Positions 48,326-60,600 of a stretch of DNA of 64,000 bases are shown piece by piece (position 1 is the stretch's first letter; the number at the start of each line of letters is the position of its first letter). Both the position numbers and the translations under genes were made by a program. A model generated the notes under the pieces. The model did not search any database. It was not told the DNA's origin and was given only the letters and a program-made list of their open reading frames with translations. The stretch is from Xiphydria camelus (Eukaryota > Arthropoda > Insecta > Hymenoptera > Xiphydriidae), in contig OY783197.1 of assembly GCA_963678675.1 (NCBI GenBank), positions 19,259,444-19,323,443 on the forward strand. Direction: 5' to 3'.

Positions 48326-50660
48326 ATCTCGACCACCCTATCCGATGTATTTTTTTACGCTGATTCCGAAAAGCACGGTTATTTGGTCGAAATCTCAAAG
48401 GAAATATGAAATAACGCTGATTTTGTGTATGAAGAAATTTTTTTTTCCGCAAGAAATCATCGATATCTCGGTGTTCCGTTGAGATTTCCTCAATAAATAT
48501 ATCATTTTCGTAATCAGCGCGAAAAAATACATAAGATAGGATGGTCGAGAATTCGATTCCAGAGATTTCGATTTTTGCGAAAAATCGCATTTTCTGTAAG
48601 GTCCCGACCTTACAGAAATTGTCAATTTTTTCGAAAAATGAAAATCTTCGGAATTGGAATCTCGACCACCCTATCCGATGTATTTTTTTACGCTGATTCC
48701 GAAAAGCACGGTTATTTGGTCGAAATCTCAAAGGAAATATGAAATAACGCTGATTTTGTGTATGAAGAAATTTTTTTTTCCGCAAGAAATCATCGATATC
48801 TCGGTGTTCCGTTGAGATTTCCTCAATAAATATATCATTTTCGTAATCAGCGCGAAAAAATACATAAGATAGGATGGTCGAGAATTCGATTCCAGAGATT
48901 TCGATTTTTGCGAAAAATCGCATTTTCTGTAAGGTCCCGACCTTACAGAAATTGTCAATTTTTTCGAAAAATGAAAATCTTCGGAATTGGAATCTCGACC
49001 ACCCTATCCGATGTATTTTTTTACGCTGATTCCGAAAAGCACGGTTATTTGGTCGAAATCTCAAAGGAAATATGAAATAACGCTGATTTTGTGTATGAAG
49101 AAATTTTTTTTTCCGCAAGAAATCGTCGATATCTCGGTGTTCCGTTGAGATTTCCTCAATAAATATATCATTTTCGTAATCAGCGCGAAAAAATACATAA
49201 GATAGGATGGTCGAGAATTCGATTCCAGAGATTTCGATTTTTGCGAAAAATCGCATTTTCTGTAAGGTCCCGACCTTACAGAAATTGTCAATTTTTTCGA
49301 AAAATGAAAATCTTCGGAATTGGAATCTCGACCACCCTATGCGATGTATTTTTTTACGCTGATTCCGAAAAGCACGGTTATTTGGTCGAAATCTCAAAGG
49401 AAATATAAAATAACGCTGATTTTGTGTATGAAGAAATTCTTTTTTTTCCGCAAGAAATCGTCGATATCTCGGTGTTCCGTTGAGATTTCCTCAATAAATA
49501 TATCATTTTCGTAATCAGCGCGAAAAAATACATAAGATAGGATGGTCGAGAATTCGATTCCAGAGATTTCGATTTTTGCGAAAAATCGCATTTTCTGTAA
49601 GGTCCCGACCTTACAGAAATTGTCAATTTTTTCGAAAAATGAAAATCTTCGGAATTGGAATCTCGACCACCCTATGCGATGTATTTTTTTACGCTGATTC
49701 CGAAAAGCACGGTTATTTGGTCGAAATCTCAAAGGAAATATAAAATAACGCTGATTTTGTGTATGAAGAAATTCTTTTTTTTCCGCAAGAAATCATCGAT
49801 ATCTCGGTGTTCCGTTGAGATTTCCTCAATAAATATATCATTTTCGTAATCAGCGCGAAAAAATACATAAGATAGGATGGTCGAGAATTCGATTCCAGAG
49901 ATTTCGATTTTTGCGAAAAATCGCATTTTCTGTAAGGTCCCGACCTTACAGAAATTGTCAATTTTTTCGAAAAATGAAAATCTTCGGAATTGGAATCTCG
50001 ACCACCCTATCCGATGTATTTTTTTACGCTGATTCCGAAAAGCACGGTTATTTGGTCGAAATCTCAAAGGAAATATGAAATAACGCTGATTTTGTGTATG
50101 AAGAAATTTTTTTTTCCGCAAGAAATCATCGATATCTCGGTGTTCCATTGAGATTTCCTCAATAAATATATCATTTTCGTAATCAGCGCGAAAAAATACA
50201 TAAGATAGGATGGTCGAGAATTCGATTCCAGAGATTTCGATTTTTGCGAAAAATCGCATTTTCTGTAAGGTCCCGACCTTACAGAAATTGTCAATTTTTT
50301 CGAAAAATGAAAATCTTCGGAATTGGAATCTCGACCACCCTATCCGATGTATTTTTTTACGCTGATTCCGAAAAGCACGGTTATTTGGTCGAAATCTCAA
50401 AGGAAATATGAAATAACGCTGATTTTGTGTATAAAGAAATTTTTTTTTCCGCAAGAAATCATCGATATCTCGGTGTTCCGTTGAGATTTCCTCAATAAAT
50501 CTATCATTTTCGTAATCAGCGCGAAAAAATACATAAGATAGGATGGTCGAGAATTCGATTCCAGAGATTTCGATTTTTGCGAAAAATCGCATTTTCTGTA
50601 AGGTCCCGACCTTACAGAAATTGTCAATTTTTTCGAAAAATGAAAATCTTCGGAATTGGA
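48326..50660. repeat. Block E, copy 2 (monomers 146-152)
   Basis: Matches 25325-27659. It follows block D without the three monomers found in version 1. The adjacent 335-335 pair lies at 49325-49994. Confidence 0.87.
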
Positions 50661-51328
50661 ATCTCGACCACCCTATGCGATGTATTTTTTTACGCTGATT
50701 CCGAAAAGCACGGTTATTTGGTCGAAATCTCAAAGGAAATATAAAATAACGCTGATTTTGTGTATGAAGAAATTCTTTTTTTTCCGCAAGAAATCGTCGA
50801 TATCTCGGTGTTCCGTTGAGATTTCCTCAATAAATATATCATTTTCGTAATCAGCGCGAAAAAATACATAAGATAGGATGGTCGAGAATTCGATTCCAGA
50901 GATTTCGATTTTTGCGAAAAATCGCATTTTCTGTAAGGTCCCGACCTTACAGAAATTGTCAATTTTTTCGAAAAATGAAAATCTTCGGAATTGGAATCTC
51001 GACCACCCTATCCGATGTATTTTTTTACGCTGATTCCGAAAAGCACGGTTATTTGGTCGAAATCTCAAAGGAAATATGAAATAACGCTGATTTTGTGTAT
51101 AAAGAAATTTTTTTTTCCGCAAGAAATCATCGATATCTCGGTGTTCCGTTGAGATTTCCTCAATAAATCTATCATTTTCGTAATCAGCGCGAAAAAATAC
51201 ATAAGATAGGATGGTCGAGAATTCGATTCCAGAGATTTCGATTTTTGCGAAAAATCGCATTTTCTGTAAGGTCCCGACCTTACAGAAATTGTCAATTTTT
51301 TCGAAAAATGAAAATCTTCGGAATTGGA
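50661..51328. repeat. Two-monomer insert between blocks E and F (153-154)
   Basis: A 335-bp 134G monomer followed by a 174C monomer, 668 bp. The preceding monomer (152) is also a 174C type, so the pattern 174C, 335-bp, 174C suggests an unequal exchange that duplicated the 174C unit with a 335-bp monomer between. It is absent from version 1. Confidence 0.8.
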
Positions 51329-53663
51329 ATCTCGACCACCCTATCCGATGTATTTTTTTACGCTGATTCCGAAAAGCACGGTTATTTGGTCGAAATCTCA
51401 AAGGAAACATGAAATAACGCTGATTTTGTGTATGAAGAAATTTTTTTTTCCGCAAGAAATCATCGATATCTCGGTGTTCCGTTGAGATTTCCTCAATAAA
51501 TATATCATTTTCGTAATCAGCGCGAAAAAATACATAAGATAGGATGGTCGAGAATTCGATTCCAGAGATTTCGATTTTTGCGAAAAATCGCATTTTCTGT
51601 AAGGTCCCGACCTTACAGAAATTGTCAATTTTTTCGAAAAATGAAAATCTTCGGAATTGGAATCTCGACCACCCTATGCGATGTATTTTTTTACGCTGAT
51701 TCCGAAAAGCACGGTTATTTGGTCGAAATCTCAAAGGAAATATGAAATAACGCTGATTTTGTGTATAAAGAAATTTTTTTTTCCGCAAGAAATCATCGAT
51801 ATCTCGGTGTTAGGTTGAGATTTCCTCAATAAATATATCATTTTCGTAATCAGCGCGAAAAAATACATAAGATAGGATGGTCGAGAATTCGATTCCAGAG
51901 ATTTCGATTTTTGCGAAAAATCGCATTTTCTGTAAGGTCCCGACCTTACAGAAATTGTCAATTTTTTCGAAAAATGAAAATCTTCGGAATTGGAATCTCG
52001 ACCACCCTATCCGATGTATTTTTTTACGCTGATTCCGAAAAGCACGGTTATTTGGTCGAAATCTCAAAGGAAATATGAAATAACGCTGATTTTGTGTATG
52101 AAGAAATTTTTTTTTCCGCAAGAAATCATCGATATCTCGGTGTTCCGTTGAGATTTCCTCAATAAATATATCATTTTCGTAATCAGCGCGAAAAAATACA
52201 TAAGATAGGATGGTCGAGAATTCGATTCCAGAGATTTCGATTTTTGCGAAAAATCGCATTTTCTGTAAGGTCCCGACCTTACAGAAATTGTCAATTTTTT
52301 CGAAAAATGAAAATCTTCGGAATTGGAATCTCGACCACCCTATGCGATGTATTTTTTTACGCTGATTCCGAAAAGCACGGTTATTTGGTCGAAATCTCAA
52401 AGGAAATATAAAATAACGCTGATTTTGTGTATGAAGAAATTCTTTTTTTTCCGCAAGAAATCGTCGATATCTCGGTGTTCCGTTGAGATTTCCTCAATAA
52501 ATATATCATTTTCGTAATCAGCGCGAAAAAATACATAAGATAGGATGGTCGAGAATTCGATTCCAGAGATTTCGATTTTTGCGAAAAATCGCATTTTCTG
52601 TAAGGTCCCGACCTTACAGAAATTGTCAATTTTTTCGAAAAATGAAAATCTTCGGAATTGGAATCTCGACCACCCTATCCGATGTATTTTTTTACGCTGA
52701 TTCCGAAAAGCACGGTTATTTGGTCGAAATCTCAAAGGAAATATGAAATAACGCTGATTTTGTGTATAAAGAAATTTTTTTTTCCGCAAGAAATCATCGA
52801 TATCTCGGTGTTAGGTTGAGATTTCCTCAATAAATATATCATTTTCGTAATCAGCGCGAAAAAATACATAAGATAGGATGGTCGAGAATTCGATTCCAGA
52901 GATTTCGATTTTTGCGAAAAATCGCATTTTCTGTAAGGTCCCGACCTTACAGAAATTGTCAATTTTTTCGAAAAATGAAAATCTTCGGAATTGGAATCTC
53001 GACCACCCTATGCGATGTATTTTTTTACGCTGATTCCGAAAAGCACGGTTATTTGGTCGAAATCTCAAAGGAAATATGAAATAACGCTGATTTTGTGTAT
53101 GAAGAAATTTTTTTTTCCGCAAGAAATCGTCGATATCTCGGTGTTCCGTTGAGATTTCCTCAATAAATATATCATTTTCGTAATCAGCGCGAAAAAATAC
53201 ATAAGATAGGATGGTCGAGAATTCGATTCCAGAGATTTCGATTTTTGCGAAAAATCGCATTTTCTGTAAGGTCCCGACCTTACAGAAATTGTCAATTTTT
53301 TCGAAAAATGAAAATCTTCGGAATTGGAATCTCGACCACCCTATGCGATGTATTTTTTTACGCTGATTCCGAAAAGCACGGTTATTTGGTCGAAATCTCA
53401 AAGGAAATATAAAATAACGCTGATTTTGTGTATGAAGAAATTCTTTTTTTTCCGCAAGAAATCATCGATATCTCGGTGTTCCGTTGAGATTTCCTCAATA
53501 AATATATCATTTTCGTAATCAGCGCGAAAAAATACATAAGATAGGATGGTCGAGAATTCGATTCCAGAGATTTCGATTTTTGCGAAAAATCGCATTTTCT
53601 GTAAGGTCCCGACCTTACAGAAATTGTCAATTTTTTCGAAAAATGAAAATCTTCGGAATTGGA
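51329..53663. repeat. Block F, copy 2 (monomers 155-161)
   Basis: Seven monomers matching 27660-30327 with one 134G monomer missing after the second position. The 151AG monomer with 17G (51662-51994) has its only counterpart at 27993-28325, which anchors the alignment. The first monomer carries private T80C instead of the C278T seen in copy 1. Confidence 0.83.
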
Positions 53664-53996
53664 ATCTCGACCACCCTATCCGATGTATTTTTTTACGCTG
53701 ATTCCGAAAAGCACGGTTATTTGGTCGAAATCTCAAAGGAAATATGAAATAACGCTGATTTTGTGTATGAAGAAATTTTTTTTTCCGCAAGAAATCATCG
53801 ATATCTCGGTGTTCCATTGAGATTTCCTCAATAAATATATCATTTTCGTAATCAGCGCGAAAAAATACATAAGATAGGATGGTCGAGAATTCGATTCCAG
53901 AGATTTCGATTTTTGCGAAAAATCGCATTTTCTGTAAGGTCCCGACCTTACAGAAATTGTCAATTTTTTCGAAAAATGAAAATCTTCGTAATTGGA

Positions 53997-56900
53997 ATCT
54001 CGACCACCCTATCCGATGTATTTTTTTACGCTGATTCCGAAAAGCACGGTTATTTGGTCGAAATCTCAAAGGAAATATGAAATAACGCTGATTTTGTGTA
54101 TGAAGAAATTTTTTTTTCCGCAAGAAATCATCGATATCTCGGTGTTCCGTTGAGATTTCCTCAATAAATATATCATTTTCGTAATCAGCGCGAAAAAATA
54201 CATAAGATAGGATGGTCGAGAATTCGATTCCAGAGATTTCGATTTTTGCGAAAAATCGCACTTTCTGTAAGGTCCCGACCTTACAGAAATTGTCAATTTT
54301 TTCGAAAAATGAAAATCTTCGGAATTGGAATCTCGACCACCCTATCCGATGTATTTTTTTACGCTGATTCCGAAAAGCACGGTTACTTGGTCGAAATATC
54401 AAAGGAAATATGAAATAACGCTGATTTTGTGTATAAAGAAATTTTTTTTTCCGCAAGAAATCATCGATATCTCGGTGTTAGGTTGAGATTTCCTCAATAA
54501 ATATATCATTTTCGTAATCAGCGCGAAAAAATACATAAGATAGGATGGTCGAGAATTCGATTCCAGAGATTTCGATTTTTGCGAAAAATCGCATTTTCTG
54601 TAAGGTCCCGACCTTACAGAAATTGTCAATTTTTTCGAAAAATGAAAATCTTCGGAATTGGAATCTCGACCACCCTATGCGATGTATTTTTTTACGCTGA
54701 TTCCGAAAAGCACGGTTATTTGGTCGAAATCTCAAAGGAAATATAAAATAACGCTGATTTTGTGTATGAAGAAATTTTTTTTTTCCGCAAGAAATCATCG
54801 ATATCTCGGTGTTCCGTTGAGATTTCCTCAATAAATATATCATTTTCGTAATCAGCGCGAAAAAATACATAAGATAGGATGGTCGAGAATTCGATTCCAG
54901 AGATTTCGATTTTTGCGAAAAATCGCATTTTCTGTAAGGTCCCGACCTTACAGAAATTGTCAATTTTTTCGAAAAATGAAAATCTTCGGAATTGGAATCT
55001 CGACCACCCTATCCGATGTATTTTTTTACGCTGATTCCGAAAAGCACGGTTATTTGGTCGAAATCTCAAAGGAAATATGAAATAACGCTGATTTTGTGTA
55101 TGAAGAAATTTTTTTTTCCGCAAGAAATCGTCGATATCTCGGTGTTCCGTTGAGATTTCCTCAATAAATCTATCATTTTCGTAATCAGCGCGAAAAAATA
55201 CATAAGAGAGGATGGTCGAGAATTCGATTCCAGAGATTTCGATTTTTGCGAAAAATCGCATTTTCTGTAAGGTCCCGACCTTACAGAAATTGTCAATTTT
55301 TTCGAAAAATGAAAATCTTCGGAATTGGAATCTCGACCACCCTATCCGATGTATTTTTTTACGCTGATTCCGAAAAGCACGGTTATTTGGTCGAAATCTC
55401 AAAGGAAATATGAAATAACGCTGATTTTGTGTATGAAGAAATTTTTTTTTCCGCAAGAAATCATCGATATCTCGGTGTTCCGTTGAGATTTCCTCAATAA
55501 ATATATCATTTTCGTAATCAGCGCGAAAAAATACATAAGATAGGATGGTCGAGAATTCGATTCCAGAGATTTCGATTTTTGCGAAAAATCGCATTTTCTG
55601 TAAGGTCCCGACCTTACAGAAATTGTCAATTTTTTCGAAAAATGAAAATCTTCGGAATTGGAATCTCGACCACCCTATGCGATGTATTTTTTTACGCTGA
55701 TTCCGAAAAGCACGGTTATTTGGTCGAAATCTCAAAGGAAATATGAAATAACGCTGATTTTGTGTATAAAGAAATTTTTTTTTCCGCAAGAAATCATCGA
55801 TATCTCGGTGTTCCGTTGAGATTTCCTCAATAAATCTATCATTTTCGTAATCAGCGCGAAAAAATACATAAGATAGGATGGTCGAGAATTCGATTCCAGA
55901 GATTTCGATTTTTGCGAAAAATCGCATTTTCTGTAAGGTCCCGACCTTACAGAAATTGTCAATTTTTTCGAAAAATGAAAATCTTCGGAATTGGAATCTC
56001 GACCACCCTATCCGATGTATTTTTTTACGCTGATTCCGAAAAGCACGGTTATTTGGTCGAAATCTCAAAGGAAATATGAAATAACGCTGATTTTGTGTAT
56101 GAAGAAATTTTTTTTTCCGCAAGAAATCGTCGATATCTCGGTGTTCCGTTGAGATTTCCTCAATAAATATATCATTTTCGTAATCAGCGCGAAAAAATAC
56201 ATAAGATAGGATGGTCGAGAATTCGATTCCAGAGATTTCGATTTTTGCGAAAAATCGCATTTTCTGTAAGGTCCCGACCTTACAGAAATTGTCAATTTTT
56301 TCGAAAAATGAAAATCTTCGGAATTGGAATCTCGACCACCCTATCCGATGTATTTTTTTACGCTGATTCCGAAAAGCACGGTTATTTGGTCGAAATCTCA
56401 AAGGAAATATGAAATAACGCTGATTTTGTGTATAAAGAAATTTTTTTTTCCGCAAGAAATCATCGATATCTCGGTGTTCCGTTGAGATTTCCTCAATAAA
56501 TCTATCATTTTCGTAATCAGCGCGAAAAAATACATAAGAGAGGATGGTCGAGAATTCGATTCCAGAGATTTCGATTTTTGCGAAAAATCGCATTTTCTGT
56601 AAGGTCCCGACCTTACAGAAATTGTCAATTTTTTCGAAAAATGAAAATCTTCGGAATTGGAATCTCGACCACCCTATCCGATGTATTTTTTTACGCTGAT
56701 TCCGAAAAGCACGGTTATTTGGTCGAAATCTCAAAGGAAATATGAAATAACGCTGATTTTGTGTATAAAGAAATTTTTTTTTCCGCAAGAAATCATCGAT
56801 ATCTCGGTGTTAGGTTGAGATTTCCTCAATAAATATATCATTTTCGTAATCAGCGCGAAAAAATACATAAGATAGGATGGTCGAGAATTCGATTCCAGAG

Positions 56901-57660
56901 ATTTCGATTTTTGCGAAAAATCGCATTTTCTGTAAGGTCCCGACCTTACAGAAATTGTCAATTTTTTCGAAAAATGAAAATCTTCGGAATTGGAATCTCG
57001 ACCACCCTATCCGATGTATTTTTTTACGCTGATTCCGAAAAGCACGGTTATTTGGTCGAAATCTCAAAGGAAATATGAAATAACGCTGATTTTGTGTATG
57101 AAGAAATTTTTTTTTCCGCAAGAAATCGTCGATATCTCGGTGTTCCGTTGAGATTTCCTCAATAAATATATCATTTTCGTAATCAGCGCGAAAAAATACA
57201 TAAGATAGGATGGTCGAGAATTCGATTCCAGAGATTTCGATTTTTGCGAAAAATCGCATTTTCTGTAAGGTCCCGACCTTACAGAAATTGTCAATTTTTT
57301 CGAAAAATGAAAATCTTCGGAATTGGAATCTCGACCACCCTATCCGATGTATTTTTTTACGCTGATTCCGAAAAGCACGGTTATTTGGTCGAAATCTCAA
57401 AGGAAATATGAAATAACGCTGATTTTGTGTATAAAGAAATTTTTTTTTCCGCAAGAAATCATCGATATCTCGGTGTTAGGTTGAGATTTCCTCAATAAAT
57501 ATATCATTTTCGTAATCAGCGCGAAAAAATACATAAGATAGGATGGTCGAGAATTCGATTCCAGAGATTTCGATTTTTGCGAAAAATCGCATTTTCTGTA
57601 AGGTCCCGACCTTACAGAAATTGTCAATTTTTTCGAAAAATGAAAATCTTCGTAATTGGA
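53997..57660. repeat. 11-monomer repeat, reworked copy 4 (monomers 163-173)
   Basis: Eleven monomers, 3,664 bp, starting with 265C and followed by the next 265C monomer at 57661, so the 11-unit spacing is kept. Monomer 164 (54330-54662) has 57C and 69A but not 41T. A 334-bp monomer is added at 54663-54996, and the 178A unit is replaced by 134G with 174C and 212G. The last monomer (57328-57660) combines 151AG with 326T, as if monomers 53 and 54 of the standard unit had fused. It looks like an old copy altered by several exchanges. Confidence 0.8.
54663..54996. repeat. Unique 334-bp monomer (165)
   Basis: This monomer has 17G and 83A like the 335-bp form, but its T-tract is ten uninterrupted Ts instead of TTC plus eight Ts. 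It could be an intermediate between T9 and the 335-bp tract, or a 335-bp monomer whose tract was altered by slippage or exchange. It is the only unit of this length in 192. Confidence 0.93.
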
Positions 57661-60600
57661 ATCTCGACCACCCTATCCGATGTATTTTTTTACGCTGATT
57701 CCGAAAAGCACGGTTATTTGGTCGAAATCTCAAAGGAAATATGAAATAACGCTGATTTTGTGTATGAAGAAATTTTTTTTTCCGCAAGAAATCATCGATA
57801 TCTCGGTGTTCCGTTGAGATTTCCTCAATAAATATATCATTTTCGTAATCAGCGCGAAAAAATACATAAGATAGGATGGTCGAGAATTCGATTCCAGAGA
57901 TTTCGATTTTTGCGAAAAATCGCACTTTCTGTAAGGTCCCGACCTTACAGAAATTGTCAATTTTTTCGAAAAATGAAAATCTTCGGAATTGGAATCTCGA
58001 CCACCCTATCCGATGTATTTTTTTACGCTGATTCCGAAAAGCACGGTTATTTGGTCGAAATCTCAAAGGAAATATGAAATAACGCTGATTTTGTGTATAA
58101 AGAAATTTTTTTTTCCGCAAGAAATCATCGATATCTCGGTGTTCCGTTGAGATTTCCTCAATAAATCTATCATTTTCGTAATCAGCGCGAAAAAATACAT
58201 AAGATAGGATGGTCGAGAATTCGATTCCAGAGATTTCGATTTTTGCGAAAAATCGCATTTTCTGTAAGGTCCCGACCTTACAGAAATTGTCAATTTTTTC
58301 GAAAAATGAAAATCTTCGGAATTGGAATCTCGACCACCCTATCCGATGTATTTTTTTACGCTGATTCCGAAAAGCACGGTTATTTGGTCGAAATCTCAAA
58401 GGAAATATGAAATAACGCTGATTTTGTGTATGAAGAAATTTTTTTTTCCGCAAGAAATCATCGATATCTCGGTGTTCCGTTGAGATTTCCTCAATAAATA
58501 TATCATTTTCGTAATCAGCGCGAAAAAATACATAAGATAGGATGGTCGAGAATTCGATTCCAGAGATTTCGATTTTTGCGAAAAATCGCATTTTCTGTAA
58601 GGTCCCGACCTTACAGAAATTGTCAATTTTTTCGAAAAATGAAAATCTTCGGAATTGGAATCTCGACCACCCTATCCGATGTATTTTTTTACGCTGATTC
58701 CGAAAAGCACGGTTATTTGGTCGAAATCTCAAAGGAAATATGAAATAACGCTGATTTTGTGTATAAAGAAATTTTTTTTTCCGCAAGAAATCATCGATAT
58801 CTCGGTGTTAGGTTGAGATTTCCTCAATAAATATATCATTTTCGTAATCAGCGCGAAAAAATACATAAGATAGGATGGTCGAGAATTCGATTCCAGAGAT
58901 TTCGATTTTTGCGAAAAATCGCATTTTCTGTAAGGTCCCGACCTTACAGAAATTGTCAATTTTTTCGAAAAATGAAAATCTTCGGAATTGGAATCTCGAC
59001 CACCCTATCCGATGTATTTTTTTACGCTGATTCCGAAAAGCACGGTTATTTGGTCGAAATCTCAAAGGAAATATGAAATAACGCTGATTTTGTGTATGAA
59101 GAAATTTTTTTTTCCGCAAGAAATCGTCGATATCTCGGTGTTCCGTTGAGATTTCCTCAATAAATATATCATTTTCGTAATCAGCGCGAAAAAATACATA
59201 AGATAGGATGGTCGAGAATTCGATTCCAGAGATTTCGATTTTTGCGAAAAATCGCATTTTCTGTAAGGTCCCGACCTTACAGAAATTGTCAATTTTTTCG
59301 AAAAATGAAAATCTTCGGAATTGGAATCTCGACCACCCTATCCGATGTATTTTTTTACGCTGATTCCGAAAAGCACGGTTATTTGGTCGAAATCTCAAAG
59401 GAAATATGAAATAACGCTGATTTTGTGTATGAAGAAATTTTTTTTTCCGCAAGAAATCGTCGATATCTCGGTGTTCCGTTGAGATTTCCTCAATAAATAT
59501 ATCATTTTCGTAATCAGCGCGAAAAAATACATAAGATAGGATGGTCGAGAATTCGATTCCAGAGATTTCGATTTTTGCGAAAAAACGCATTTTCTGTAAG
59601 GTCCCGACCTTACAGAAATTGTCAATTTTTTCGAAAAATGAAAATCTTCGGAATTGGAATCTCGACCACCCTATCCGATGTATTTTTTTACGCTGATTCC
59701 GAAAAGCACGGTTATTTGGTCGAAATCTCAAAGGAAATATGAAATAACGCTGATTTTGTGTATAAAGAAATTTTTTTTTCCGCAAGAAATCATCGATATC
59801 TCGGTGTTAGGTTGAGATTTCCTCAATAAATATATCATTTTCGTAATCAGCGCGAAAAAATACATAAGATAGGATGGTCGAGAATTCGATTCCAGAGATT
59901 TCGATTTTTGCGAAAAATCGCATTTTCTGTAAGGTCCCGACCTTACAGAAATTGTCAATTTTTTCGAAAAATGAAAATCTTCGGAATTGGAATCTCGACC
60001 ACCCTATCCGATGTATTTTTTTACGCTGATTCCGAAAAGCACGGTTATTTGGTCGAAATCTCAAAGGAAATATGAAATAACGCTGATTTTGTGTATGAAG
60101 AAATTTTTTTTTCCGCAAGAAATCATCGATATCTCGGTGTTCCGTTGAGATTTCCTCAATAAATATATCATTTTCGTAATCAGCGCGAAAAAATACATAA
60201 GATAGGATGGTCGAGAATTCGATTCCAGAGATTTCGATTTTTGCGAAAAATCGCATTTTCTGTAAGGTCCCGACCTTACAGAAATTGTCAATTTTTTCGA
60301 AAAATGAAAATCTTCGGAATTGGAATCTCGACCACCCTATCCGATGTATTTTTTTACGCTGATTCCGAAAAGCACGGTTATTTGGTCGAAATCTCAAAGG
60401 AAATATGAAATAACGCTGATTTTGTGTATGAAGAAATTTTTTTTTCCGCAAGAAATCGTCGATATCTCGGTGTTCCGTTGAGATTTCCTCAATAAATATA
60501 TCATTTTCGTAATCAGCGCGAAAAAATACATAAGATAGGATGGTCGAGAATTCGATTCCAGAGATTTCGATTTTTGCGAAAAATCGCATTTTCTGTAAGG

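Larger units (their letters stand above)
30328..53663. repeat. Super-repeat, version 2 (monomers 92-161)
   Basis: A 23,336-bp segment of 70 monomers that follows version 1 directly and repeats its block order B, C, 11-monomer repeat (shortened), D, E, F. The difference of eight monomers between versions is explained by named whole-monomer gains and losses. After 53663 the next monomers (153A+326T, 265C, 151AG with 57C/69A) match 122-124 rather than the start of block B, so a third version does not begin cleanly here. Confidence 0.8.
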
